A stretch of DNA of 64,000 nt from Halobacterium hubeiense (lineage in GTDB: Archaea; Halobacteriota; Halobacteria; Halobacteriales; Halobacteriaceae): positions 558,001 through 622,000 of the forward strand of contig NZ_LN831302.1 of the NCBI RefSeq assembly GCF_001488575.1, written 5' to 3'. The notes under the pieces were generated by a model. It ran no database searches. It saw nothing but the letters and a program-made list of their open reading frames with translations, and was not told where the DNA came from. The translations under genes were made by a program, and so were the position numbers. Below are positions 15,846 through 23,991 of this stretch, piece by piece; position 1 is the first letter of the stretch, and each line of letters begins with the position of its first letter.

Positions 15846-16865
15846 CTATTCTCGCTGGCGCCGCCGGCGGTCGTCCATGACGCGCCGAATCGCGGCTCCC
15901 GGCCCGCCCTCGATTGGCCACTCGCCCTGCCGCCACGTCGGCGGCTCGGGCTCGTAGTCGGGACACGACCCCGAGCACTCCGCGGCCGTCTGTTCTCGCT
16001 CTTTCGCCGCGCAGTACGGCACGTAGCCGTGTTCGCCGCGCCGAACCGCGAAGTGCCGGCAGTCCGGCCGCATCGTGTCCAGATACGACCGCCAGCCGCG
16101 CTCGTACGCGCGCTCGGCGATTTCGAGGCGCTTCTGTGCCTTCCAGTCGGCGTCGACGTACTCGAAGCTCGCGGGCGAGTTGTCGAACTCGCTGTCCGAC
16201 GGCCGCTCGGTGATTCTGGTGCCGACGGACGCGGGGGCCAGCGACCGCGGGTGCCACGCCACGGACGCCTCGCCGTCCGCGAACGTGAGGACGCCGGCTT
16301 CGACGGGCATCTCCGCGAACAGCGCGCGCTCGGCGCCGCGCTCGTCGCTGGACTCGGTCGCCAGCCACACCTCGTCGGCGAGCCCGAGCGCGACATCCCG
16401 CTGGAGTTGGTCGGCGAGCGCGTCCGCCGCCGACGCGTCGAGGTCCGGCTTGTTCTCGATGGCGACGATTCGCCGCACCCAGTCGGGGTACGGCCACTTC
16501 CGCTTGAGCTCTATCTTGTTCCCGTTCCGCCGCGTCTCCACGATGTCGCGATCGGCGGCCTCGTGAATCGCCTCGCGAACGTAGCGCCACGGGTAGCCCG
16601 GGTGCGGGAGCGCGTCCCGGTAGAACGCCCAGTCCGCGGGCGCGTTCCGGACGACGTGCAGGAGGTCCGAGTTCAGCCGCTCGGGGCCGAAGTTCGCGCG
16701 CGCTTCGAGCGCTTCGGGGTCCACTTCCACGACGACGGTGTCCCAGCGCCGCCGCTTCGTGCCCAGTTGGCGCGCGACGATGCAGGGGCGCTCGCCGTCG
16801 GGGTGCCAGTGTCGCTCCGCCCACGCGCAGACGCGCAGTTCGAACGCGAACTCGGAGTCGGCCAC
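15846..16865 (-). CDS. DUF5787-type protein with nuclease-like core and four-cysteine tail
   Basis: 339 residues, GTG start (MADSEFAFELRVCAWAERHW). The N-terminal half alternates strands and helices and ends in a winged-helix-like stretch (YPWRYVREAIHEAADRDIVE). The middle holds RRIVAIENKPDLDASAADAL followed by a helix and ADEVWLAT, which resembles the E-x-K core of PD-(D/E)xK nucleases. The tail has four cysteines (DCRHF, PYCAAK, AECSGSC) that could hold zinc or an Fe-S cluster. The family is known only as a haloarchaeal DUF; the nuclease idea is inference. Confidence 0.6.
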   Translation of the reverse strand: MADSEFAFELRVCAWAERHWHPDGERPCIVARQLGTKRRRWDTVVVEVDPEALEARANFGPERLNSDLLHVVRNAPADWAFYRDALPHPGYPWRYVREAIHEAADRDIVETRRNGNKIELKRKWPYPDWVRRIVAIENKPDLDASAADALADQLQRDVALGLADEVWLATESSDERGAERALFAEMPVEAGVLTFADGEASVAWHPRSLAPASVGTRITERPSDSEFDNSPASFEYVDADWKAQKRLEIAERAYERGWRSYLDTMRPDCRHFAVRRGEHGYVPYCAAKEREQTAAECSGSCPDYEPEPPTWRQGEWPIEGGPGAAIRRVMDDRRRRQRE

Positions 16866-16975
16866 GCCGGACGTGGGGCCGCCGACCCACCTACGTCTTT
16901 CGCTGGCGCTCCGGAGAACCGGCGGAACCCGCGACGAGCAGCGCTCGGAAGTACCACACGAGAGTACGGACTAGT

Positions 16976-17992
16976 ATGCGAGCTTACGAAGTCCAGGAGG
17001 GAGACCCGAACTACGAGGGCGTCGTGGAAGTCGAGCGCGAGCGCCCCGAACCCGCCGCCGACGAGGCGCTCGTCCGCGTGCGGGCGGCGTCGCTGAACTA
17101 CCGCGACCTCGCCATCGCGAACAGCGAACTGACCTACCCCGGCGCGAGCCTCCCAGTCGTGCCGCTGTCGGACGGCGCTGGCGACGTCGTGGCGGTCGGC
17201 GAGGACGTCGAGCGGCTCTCGGAGGGCGACCGCGTGGCGACGCCGTTCGCGCCCGACTGGGTGGACGGCCCCGTCGAACCCGAGAAGGTCCAGCGCACCA
17301 CGGGCGGGAACGTGGACGGCGCGCTCGCCGAGTACGCCACGTTCCCCGCGGACAGCCTCCCCGTCCTCCCCGACTACCTCTCCTACGAGCAGGGCGCGGC
17401 GCTGTCCTGCGCCGGCCTGACGGCGTGGCGCGAACTCGTCGAGAACGGCGACCTCGCCGCCGACGAGACGGTGCTGGCGCTCGGCACGGGCGGCGTCTCC
17501 ACGTTCGCGACGCAGTTCGCGTCCGCCCGCGGCGCCGACGTCGTCGTCACTTCCTCCAGCGACAAGAAGCTCGACCGCGCGCGCGAACTCGGCGCGGACG
17601 TCACCATCAACTACGAGGAGACCCCTGAGTGGGGCGAAGTGGTCGCCGAGCAGACCGGCGGCGTCGAGCACGTCATCGAGGTCGGCGGCGCGGGCACGCT
17701 CGAACAGTCGCTTGAGGCCGCTGGCTTCGGCGGGCACGTCCACGTCATCGGCGTGCTCGCCGACCAGGAAGCGGTCGTCCACCCCGGCCCGATTCTCGGG
17801 AAGGCGTTGCGCGTCGAGGGGTCGATGGGCGTCGGCAGCCGCGCGATGTTCGACCGGATGCTCGCCGCGATGGCCGGCGACGAACTCCAGCCCGAAATCG
17901 ACCGCGTGTTCGACTTCGACGAGGTACGGGAGGCCTACCGCTACGTCGAAGCCGGCGACCACCAGGGGAAGGTCGTCGTCTCCCTAGAGTAA
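16976..17992 (+). CDS. Zinc-independent MDR oxidoreductase (quinone oxidoreductase-like)
   Basis: 338 residues, medium-chain dehydrogenase/reductase fold. The GroES-like N-half contains VPLSDGAGDVVAVGEDV where zinc alcohol dehydrogenases have GHE, so the catalytic zinc ligands are missing and a QOR-like NADPH reductase is more likely. The Rossmann half has LALGTGGVSTFATQFA and VVVTSSSDKKLDRARELGAD. Substrate unknown. Complete and transcribed alone; the upstream 110 bp holds no gene. Confidence 0.82.
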   Translation: MRAYEVQEGDPNYEGVVEVERERPEPAADEALVRVRAASLNYRDLAIANSELTYPGASLPVVPLSDGAGDVVAVGEDVERLSEGDRVATPFAPDWVDGPVEPEKVQRTTGGNVDGALAEYATFPADSLPVLPDYLSYEQGAALSCAGLTAWRELVENGDLAADETVLALGTGGVSTFATQFASARGADVVVTSSSDKKLDRARELGADVTINYEETPEWGEVVAEQTGGVEHVIEVGGAGTLEQSLEAAGFGGHVHVIGVLADQEAVVHPGPILGKALRVEGSMGVGSRAMFDRMLAAMAGDELQPEIDRVFDFDEVREAYRYVEAGDHQGKVVVSLE

Positions 17993-18036
17993 CGGCGTCG
18001 CTACACGGCGTAAAATAGCGACCGGTGGGAGGCCGG

Positions 18037-18468
18037 TCAGGCTTCTTCGAGCTGCTCGTCGATGAACTCGTGGGCGTCCCGGAGGATGTCCCGCGGGCCG
18101 TCCTGCGTGATCGTGTTGATGGCCTGCTCGTAGTCGCGCCACTGCAGGTCCGAGTGCTCGTTCGACAGTTCGGCGCTGGCCTCGAAGGACTTCGCGACGA
18201 ACAGGTGGACCGTCTTGTGGATGCGAGTGCCGTTCGCTTCGAACACGTAGTCGTAGTCGTCTCGGAAGCCGTCCAAGAGCCGGAAGTCCTCGATGCCGGC
18301 TTCCTCCTGTACCTCTCTGATAGCCGTCTGCTGGAGCTCTTCGTCCCCCTCCACGCCGCCCTTCGGGAACTCCCAGTCCCCGGGCCGGCTCTTCAGGAGG
18401 AGGTATTCGCGCCGGTCCCGCGTGTCGCGGAACAAGATGGCTCCGGCGCTGGTCGCTTCGACCGTCAT
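18037..18468 (-). CDS. Nudix hydrolase (dinucleoside-polyphosphate type)
   Basis: 143 residues. Complete Nudix box GGVEGDEELQQTAIREVQEE, flanked by WEFPKG in front and AGIEDF behind. The small size and the N-terminal TVEATSAGAILFRD plus LLLKSRPGDWEFPKGG suit the bis(5'-nucleosyl)-tetraphosphatase group, which clears Ap4A-like compounds. I take ATG 18468 (MTVEATSAG) as the start; a GTG two codons earlier is possible. Confidence 0.85.
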   Translation of the reverse strand: MTVEATSAGAILFRDTRDRREYLLLKSRPGDWEFPKGGVEGDEELQQTAIREVQEEAGIEDFRLLDGFRDDYDYVFEANGTRIHKTVHLFVAKSFEASAELSNEHSDLQWRDYEQAINTITQDGPRDILRDAHEFIDEQLEEA

Positions 18469-18592
18469 TAACACGGAGTAGTAGGCGACCAGTTAAGAGA
18501 ATGTCGGAGTGGGTGGGTACCTGACACGCCCAGCCGCCCAAGCACACGCTTTTTCACGGTGGAGCGCGTGGAATCGCACAGCACCCCCAGCC

Positions 18593-18925
18593 ATGACCTT
18601 CGTCACAAAACTCTCTCTGAAGAGCGGCGACCGAGCCGCCCTCGACGGCGTCGTCTCCGACATCAAGACGACGTGCCGTCGGAAGGGCGCGGAAATGAAA
18701 GGACCCCACTCCGATACGCCCGCCGAGCAGTCCGTCCCGCTGTACGACTCGCTGAACGGCCGCGACGACGGCAAACAGGGCGTGTGGACGTACACGGTCT
18801 ACCGCCGCCGCATCGAACTGTACGGCCACGACGACCTCGCCCGCGACATCATGGAGCGGGACTTCCCGGACAGCGTCCACGTCGAAGCCGAACTGGAGCA
18901 AGTGAAGCCGCTGGGCTCCTCGTAG
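18593..18925 (+). CDS. Divergent uS10/mL48-like protein
   Basis: 110 residues, MTFVTKLSLKSGDRAALDGV. It has the S10 layout: a strand, a helix (VVSDIKTTCRRKGAEMKGPH) with the S10-type GAEMKGPHSDTP loop, and a second beta-alpha-beta unit (YTVYRRRIELYGHDDLARDI). It is clearly not the main archaeal S10, which sits with elongation factor 1A. The role is unknown; an accessory ribosomal or RNA-binding protein is likely. The start follows the family N-terminus. A pyrimidine-rich run (18930-18955, TCTTCTCTCTCTG) after the stop may end transcription. Confidence 0.7.
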   Translation: MTFVTKLSLKSGDRAALDGVVSDIKTTCRRKGAEMKGPHSDTPAEQSVPLYDSLNGRDDGKQGVWTYTVYRRRIELYGHDDLARDIMERDFPDSVHVEAELEQVKPLGSS

Positions 18926-18929
18926 CTGG

Positions 18930-18955
18930 GTCTTCTCTCTCTGCGACTCTTCTGC
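18930..18955 (+). terminator. Pyrimidine-rich putative terminator after the S10-like gene
   Basis: The bases after the stop contain TCTTCTCTCTCTG and CTCTTCTG, T-rich by the standard of this very GC-rich DNA, as archaeal terminators are. No hairpin is needed or seen. Confidence 0.35.
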
Positions 18956-18990
18956 GACCGACTCGAAACGCGACAGCGGCGCCGACGAGC

Positions 18991-19254
18991 TTAGAACGAG
19001 CTCTCGCCGACGGTTTCGAGGTACTCCGCCTGCCCGACGTGGGTGTCGTCGTTGAACCCCTCGACGCGCAGCCGGACGAGCGTGTCGACGGCGTCGTCGG
19101 GCGCGTTCGAGATGCGGAGCTTCGAGTCGCCGATGCGCGCGACGGCCGACCCGTCCTCGACGCCGGTGACGAACGCCGTAAGCTCCACGCCGGCCTCGAA
19201 GCTCGGCGTGTTCGTGCGGAAGCCGACGCCCGCGAGGAACGAGCCGAGCGTCAT
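18991..19254 (-). CDS. TRAM/OB-like small protein
   Basis: 87 residues. The central part FEAGVELTAFVTGVEDGSAV followed by ARIGDSKLRISN and LVRLRVEGFNDD is a five-strand OB/TRAM-like barrel, as in small haloarchaeal RNA-binding proteins. No name can be given with certainty. ATGA couples its start to the stop of the NhaC antiporter gene upstream, so it is expressed with a transporter, an odd pairing. Confidence 0.6.
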   Translation of the reverse strand: MTLGSFLAGVGFRTNTPSFEAGVELTAFVTGVEDGSAVARIGDSKLRISNAPDDAVDTLVRLRVEGFNDDTHVGQAEYLETVGESSF

Positions 19255-20807
19255 GCGCGACTCACCTCCTCGGACTCGCGGTCGCTAACGTACTCCAGCC
19301 CGTACCCCGTGACGGCGGCCGCCAGGAAGACGAAGAACAGCAGCCAGCCGTGGAAGACGAACGGCCAGACGTCGATGGGGTTGACGACGGGGATGGTGTC
19401 GCCGAGCGAGCGCATCGCCCCGTAGCCGGCGAGCACGCCGCCGCCCCACGGGAAGATGTATCCGAGCGCGCTGGTGTTGGCGTCGAGGATGTTCGCGCGC
19501 CGGTAGCCGTTGATGTTGAACCGCTCGCCGATGCGCGCGATGTACGGCGCGATGGCGATTTCGGCGGCGGTGTTGATGGTAATCATGGAGTTGACGAACG
19601 CGGTGCCGAGCACCATCGTGGTCTCGGCGCGGCGGACGTTCGTCGCGACGCGGTTCAGCAGGAACGACTGAATCGCCTCGAAGCCGCCGCCCTGAATCAT
19701 GATGCGGGCGCCGGCGACGATGAGCAGCGTGAGCACGATGAGCGGGAAGAACCCGGACGCGCCGCTGTAGAGGCTGCCCGTGACGCCGGTGCCGTCCTCG
19801 ACGACGAGGACGAACGGCAGCCACTCCAGCGACTGTGCCAGCCCGGAGCTGGCGGGCGCGCGGAACAGCAGCGCGGGCGCGCTCTGGAGCCCGCTCTCGA
19901 TGACGCCCCGCGACGCGAGGACCGTCGAGCCGACGTTGAACACGAGCGCGAGGATGATGCCCCACGAAATCGCTTCGACGATGTGGCGGCCCGCGACCGC
20001 GAGGCCGATGACCAGTAGCATCGAGAGCACGTGGACGAGCCCGAGCGGCTGGCCGTCGAGAGAGGCGCTGGCGGTCGCGGCGACGTCCGACCCGGGCATC
20101 ATCTGACCGGCGACGACGTAGCCGGCGAACGCCAGCACCGCGGCGAGGATGGCGTACTTGAACCGGGATGCGACGACGCCGCCGATGTCGGCGTCCTGGG
20201 TGACCGCGGAGACGATGGTGGTGTCGCTGACGGGCGCGAGGTTGTCCCCGAAGACGGCCCCGGAGAGGATGGCGCCGAACAGCAACACGGGGTTGGCGCC
20301 GAGCAGCACGCCCGCGGGGTAGAACAGAGAGGTGAACGCGATGGCCCCGCCGTAGCCGGTGCCGATACCGGTGGTGAACAGCGCGGCCAGCAGGAACGTG
20401 ACCGCGGGGAACAGCGGGCCGGAGACGCTCGCCACGTCGGCGGCCCAGACGAGCCCCTGCACGAACCCGCCGTCCTGGAGCAGTTGCGCGAACATCCCCG
20501 CCCACAGCCACGCGACGATGGCGGTGGCGGCGACGCGCTGTGTCATTCCCTCGAAGATGGTGTTGGCGTACGTCGCCCACGACCCCTTCGTGAAGAACAT
20601 GCCCACGACGAGCGCCGCGAGCATGCCGATGACCAGTCCAGTCGTGTCACTGACTTGCAGGACGCCGCTCTGGAAGATGGCCCACACGACGAAGAGCGCG
20701 AGCGGTATCGCGCTCGCGATGCGGCCACCGTAGAACTCGATGTCGTGGCCGCCGCCCTCGCCGGGCTCGTGTAGTTCGTCCGCCGCTTCGCTGTCGTCGG
20801 TTGCCAT
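19251..20807 (-). CDS. Na+/H+ antiporter, NhaC family
   Basis: 518 residues with a short acidic N-terminal tail and about 11-12 membrane helices. NhaC features: GIGTGYGGAIAFTSLFYPAG in the first half, AVFGDNLAPVSDTTIVSAVT (the DNLAPVSDTT motif), and FVNSMITINTAAEIAIAPYI later. It should extrude Na+ in exchange for H+, fitting a salt-in halophile. The start MATDDSEAADELHEP is preceded by a TATA element on the minus strand (20834-20843); the GTG at 20822 is unlikely. Confidence 0.88.
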   Translation of the reverse strand: MATDDSEAADELHEPGEGGGHDIEFYGGRIASAIPLALFVVWAIFQSGVLQVSDTTGLVIGMLAALVVGMFFTKGSWATYANTIFEGMTQRVAATAIVAWLWAGMFAQLLQDGGFVQGLVWAADVASVSGPLFPAVTFLLAALFTTGIGTGYGGAIAFTSLFYPAGVLLGANPVLLFGAILSGAVFGDNLAPVSDTTIVSAVTQDADIGGVVASRFKYAILAAVLAFAGYVVAGQMMPGSDVAATASASLDGQPLGLVHVLSMLLVIGLAVAGRHIVEAISWGIILALVFNVGSTVLASRGVIESGLQSAPALLFRAPASSGLAQSLEWLPFVLVVEDGTGVTGSLYSGASGFFPLIVLTLLIVAGARIMIQGGGFEAIQSFLLNRVATNVRRAETTMVLGTAFVNSMITINTAAEIAIAPYIARIGERFNINGYRRANILDANTSALGYIFPWGGGVLAGYGAMRSLGDTIPVVNPIDVWPFVFHGWLLFFVFLAAAVTGYGLEYVSDRESEEVSRA

Positions 20808-20833
20808 ACGTGTTTCCCTCACTTCGCCGCACG

Positions 20834-20880
20834 TATTAAAAACCTACACCGTGAGCCCGCCGATACGTGACGGTTTATGT
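20834..20880. promoter_or_regulatory. Divergent TATA elements (NhaC / M20 hydrolase)
   Basis: TATTAAAAAC (20834-20843), read on the minus strand as GTTTTTAATA, lies 27-36 bases before 20807. CGGTTTATGT (20871-20880) lies 24-33 bases before 20904 on the plus strand. Confidence 0.55.
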
Positions 20881-20903
20881 GACGGCCGCGCCTCCCCCGA
20901 GAC

Positions 20904-22184
20904 ATGAGCGCTGACGCGACCGAGCGGCTGGTGGCGCTGCGACGCGACCTCCACCGCCACCCGGAGCCGGCGTGGTGTGAGTTCTACACGACCGCGCGCA
21001 TCGTCGAGGAGTGCCGGCGAATCGGGGTAGATGAACTCCACGTCGGCCGCGACGCAATCGACCCGGACGCGCGGATGGCGGTGCCCGACGGGGACGAGCT
21101 CGCGGAGTGGTTCGAGCGAGCGCGCGAGGACGGCGCCGACCCCGACATCCTCGAACAGCTGGAGGGCGGCCACACCGGCGCTATCGCGGTCCTCGAACGC
21201 GGCGAGGGGCCGACGGTCGCGCTGCGCGTGGACATCGACGCGCTCCACATCACCGAGTCCGAGGACGGCGACCACCACCCAGCCAGCGAGGGGTTCCGCT
21301 CCGAGCACGAGGGGCAGATGCACGCCTGCGGCCACGACGGCCACGCCGCCATCGGCGTCGGCGTCCTCGAAGCAGTCGCGAACAGCGACTTCGCGGGGAC
21401 GTTCAAGGTCGTCTTCCAGCCCGCCGAGGAGCGCGTCGGCGGCGGGAAAGCACTCGCGGAGAGCGGCCACCTCGACGACGTGGACTACCTCTACGCGGTC
21501 CACCTCGGCCTCGACCACCCCACCGGGGAGGTCGTCGCGGGCATCGACGGCTTCCTCGCGGTGAGCCACCTGCTCGCGGAGTTCGAGGGCGAGCCCGCGC
21601 ACGCCGGCGCCCACCCCGAGCAGGGCCGCAACGCCGTGCAGGCGATGGCCACCGCCATCCAGAACCTCTACGCGATTCCGCGCCACGACGGCGGCGCCAC
21701 CCGCGTGAACGCCGGGCGCGCGGGCGGCGGCACCGCGACGAACATCATCCCCGAGGACGCGTTCGTCGAGGGCGAGGTGCGCGGCGAGACCACCGAGCTG
21801 ATGCGCTACATGAAGGAGAAGGCCGACCGCGTGCTGCGCTCGGCCGCGGAGATGCACGACTGCGAGGTCGAACTCTCCACGGAGGGCGAAGCCCCCAGCG
21901 CCGAAAGCGACGACGAACTCCGGGAGGTGTTCGGCGCGGAAGCCGCCGACGTCGCGGGCGTGGAGACCGTCACCGAGCGCGACGACCTCGGCGGCAGCGA
22001 GGACGCCACGTTCCTCATGAACCGCGTGCAAGAACAGGGCGGGCTGGCGTGTTACGTCTGCGTCGGCACCGACCACCCCGGCGGCCACCACACGTCCACG
22101 TTCGACGTGGACGAGCGTTCCATCGGCATCGGCGTCGAGAGCCTCACGAACGCGATTCTGCGGGTCGGCGAAGAACAGCCGTAG
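20904..22184 (+). CDS. M20 family amidohydrolase (AbgA-like)
   Basis: 426 residues. Metal-site motifs: VALRVDIDALHITE, MHACGHDGHAAIG (HACGHDxH), VVFQPAEERVGGG (catalytic Glu pair) and YAVHLGLDHPTGE. The dimerisation insert contains AHAGAHPEQGRNAVQAM and NIIPEDAFVEGEVRGET. The N-terminal insertion (about 45-85), longer than in simple aminoacylases, resembles p-aminobenzoyl-glutamate hydrolase subunit A. Substrate uncertain: an N-acyl amino acid or pABA-Glu. Complete. Confidence 0.82.
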   Translation: MSADATERLVALRRDLHRHPEPAWCEFYTTARIVEECRRIGVDELHVGRDAIDPDARMAVPDGDELAEWFERAREDGADPDILEQLEGGHTGAIAVLERGEGPTVALRVDIDALHITESEDGDHHPASEGFRSEHEGQMHACGHDGHAAIGVGVLEAVANSDFAGTFKVVFQPAEERVGGGKALAESGHLDDVDYLYAVHLGLDHPTGEVVAGIDGFLAVSHLLAEFEGEPAHAGAHPEQGRNAVQAMATAIQNLYAIPRHDGGATRVNAGRAGGGTATNIIPEDAFVEGEVRGETTELMRYMKEKADRVLRSAAEMHDCEVELSTEGEAPSAESDDELREVFGAEAADVAGVETVTERDDLGGSEDATFLMNRVQEQGGLACYVCVGTDHPGGHHTSTFDVDERSIGIGVESLTNAILRVGEEQP

Positions 22185-23555
22185 TCAGTACTTCGGCTCG
22201 GCGCCGGTGACCTCGTAGACGTCGTCCATGATGTCGTCCCGCCGGGCCTGCCAGTCCGCGAGCGCGTCCGGGCTGGAGGGGTAGTCCTCATAGTGCTCCA
22301 GGAGGCGGTCGGCCTGCTGTTTGGTCTTGTAGAACTCCCAGATGTTCGACCAGTAGCCGAACGACTTCAGCGCGGTGACGACCTTCAGCCGGAGGCTGAA
22401 CTCCGTGCTGCCGCCGTACAGCGCTTCCGCGAGCTTCTCGCCGGGGAGCGACGCGAGCAGTCCCATCAGGTCGTCGACGTCCACCGCCGTCGAGAGGATG
22501 TTGTAGACGTCGAGGGCGGCGTAGCGCGCGCCGTAGTGGTCCATCACGCGCTCGTTGTACGACCACAGCATCTCCTCGGAGACGTCGCCGGCCTCGATGG
22601 CGTCGATGGCGGCCTCGGCGGCGTACTTGCCGGCGTACGCCGCGCCCGCGATGCCGCCGCCCGTGGTCGGGTTGACGTGCGCGGCGGCGTCGCCGACCGC
22701 CATGTAGCCGGGCGCGGTCGCGGAGTCGTAGGGCCGCCGCGTCGGCAGCGCCGCGCCGAGCTTGTCCTCGACCTCGCCGCCCTCGAACTCCTCGCGCTGG
22801 CGGAGGTCCCGCTTGAGGTCGTCGACCAGCTCCATCGGCTCCTCGGTCATCTGGAAGCCCAGCCCCGCGTTGATTTCGGTGCTCGTCCGCGGGAAGTACC
22901 AGAGGTAGCCGGCGGCGCGCTCGGTGGGCTTGAACACGAGCGCGTCGTCCCACTCGACCTCCTCGGGCACCTCGATGATTTCGCGGTACGCCGAGCAGAA
23001 CTGCGAGTACGAGACGTTCGTGTCGAAGGTCGCGTTCGAGAAGTCCGTCTTGTCCTGCAGGATGGAGAGCGCGCCCGCCGCGTCGATGACGACGTCCGCG
23101 TCGAACTCGTGGCTGGTGCCCTTCCGCGTGCCCTTCACGCCGGTGACGGTGCCGTCGTCTTCCTGCAGCACGTCTTGGACGACGACGTCGTAGTAGAAGT
23201 CCGCGCCCGCGTCCTCGGTCGCCGCGATGATCTGCCGGCCGTACTCCCAGCGGTCGATGACCGCCAGCTCGCCGGGGACGGGGATTTCGAGGACGGTGTC
23301 CTCCTGGGGAATCTCGAAGCGGCCGTGGTCGACGCCCGTGTTCGTGAACGCCGGCTCCAGTCGCTCCTTCGGGATGGCCTCGGGGAACGCGTCCGCGCCC
23401 TTCAGGGCGTCGCCGCAGGCGATGTGTCCGGCTTCCTCCTCGGACTTTCGCTCGACGACGGCGACGTCGTAGCCGGCGTTGGCGACGGTCGCGGCCGTGT
23501 AACAGCCCGCGGTGCCGGCGCCGACGACGGCGACGTCGTACTCGTGGGTGGTCAT
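22185..23555 (-). CDS. Geranylgeranyl reductase family flavoprotein (archaeal lipid saturation)
   Basis: 456 residues. FAD-binding GxGxxG in VAVVGAGTAGCYTAATVA and the ribose-binding ERKSEEEAG; the second FAD motif is GYMAVGDAAAHVNPTTGGGI. It has the GGR-family length and C-terminal helical region. The enzyme reduces geranylgeranyl chains of membrane ether lipids to phytanyl chains. It is divergent from a 2Fe-2S ferredoxin gene, a plausible electron donor, and both promoters carry the same 11-bp core. UbiH-type hydroxylase is the alternative, less likely. Confidence 0.8.
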   Translation of the reverse strand: MTTHEYDVAVVGAGTAGCYTAATVANAGYDVAVVERKSEEEAGHIACGDALKGADAFPEAIPKERLEPAFTNTGVDHGRFEIPQEDTVLEIPVPGELAVIDRWEYGRQIIAATEDAGADFYYDVVVQDVLQEDDGTVTGVKGTRKGTSHEFDADVVIDAAGALSILQDKTDFSNATFDTNVSYSQFCSAYREIIEVPEEVEWDDALVFKPTERAAGYLWYFPRTSTEINAGLGFQMTEEPMELVDDLKRDLRQREEFEGGEVEDKLGAALPTRRPYDSATAPGYMAVGDAAAHVNPTTGGGIAGAAYAGKYAAEAAIDAIEAGDVSEEMLWSYNERVMDHYGARYAALDVYNILSTAVDVDDLMGLLASLPGEKLAEALYGGSTEFSLRLKVVTALKSFGYWSNIWEFYKTKQQADRLLEHYEDYPSSPDALADWQARRDDIMDDVYEVTGAEPKY

Positions 23556-23580
23556 ACTGTTCGGGTTCGCGCCCGCGAGG

Positions 23581-23591
23581 AAAACTCTTTA
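23581..23591 (-). promoter_or_regulatory. Core promoter element of the geranylgeranyl reductase gene
   Basis: Read on the minus strand: TAAAGAGTTTT, at -26 to -36 from the ATG at 23555. The identical 11-mer, in the opposite direction, precedes the ferredoxin gene at the same spacing. Confidence 0.6.
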
Positions 23592-23627
23592 CGTACAATC
23601 TGTCCTCGCCGCGCGGACACGGACGAA

Positions 23628-23638
23628 TAAAGAGTTTT
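23628..23638 (+). promoter_or_regulatory. Core promoter element of the ferredoxin gene
   Basis: TAAAGAGTTTT at -26 to -36 from the ATG at 23664. Together with 23581-23591 it makes a perfect inverted repeat with a 36-bp spacer. Confidence 0.6.
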
Positions 23639-23663
23639 ACCCGCTCTCGTGGTAGCGCCAGCC

Positions 23664-23990
23664 ATGACCGAGTACACCGTCGAGTTCGTCGGGACCGGCG
23701 AGGAGATTCAGGTCTCCGACAAGGAGACGATTCTGTCGGCGTGCCTCGAAGAAGGCATCGCCCAGGAGTACTCCTGCCGCGTCGGGATGTGTCTGGCCTG
23801 CTCCGCGAAAATCGAAGCCGGCGACGTCACCCAGCCCGCCGCCCGCGGGCTCACCGAGGAGGAAGCCGAGAACTACGCGCTGACGTGCATGGCGCGCCCG
23901 CAGTCCGACCTCAAGCTCGACCGCGGGAAGTACCCGCCGAGCATCGAGGACGACGCCGCCGCGGCCGCGCCCGCGGCCGACGACGACTGA
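23664..23990 (+). CDS. 2Fe-2S ferredoxin, plant type
   Basis: 108 residues. Cluster ligands are CRVGMCLAC (C-x4-C-x2-C) plus a distal Cys in ALTCMARPQSD. It lacks the halophile-specific helical insert at the N-terminus of the major haloarchaeal ferredoxin (about 128 residues), so it is a second, shorter type. The tail is acidic/alanine-rich. Start at MTEYTVEFVG; the frame is open to an earlier ATG (23649) that would leave no room for the promoter. Divergent from the lipid reductase, its probable partner. Confidence 0.88.
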   Translation: MTEYTVEFVGTGEEIQVSDKETILSACLEEGIAQEYSCRVGMCLACSAKIEAGDVTQPAARGLTEEEAENYALTCMARPQSDLKLDRGKYPPSIEDDAAAAAPAADDD

Positions 23991-23991
23991 C

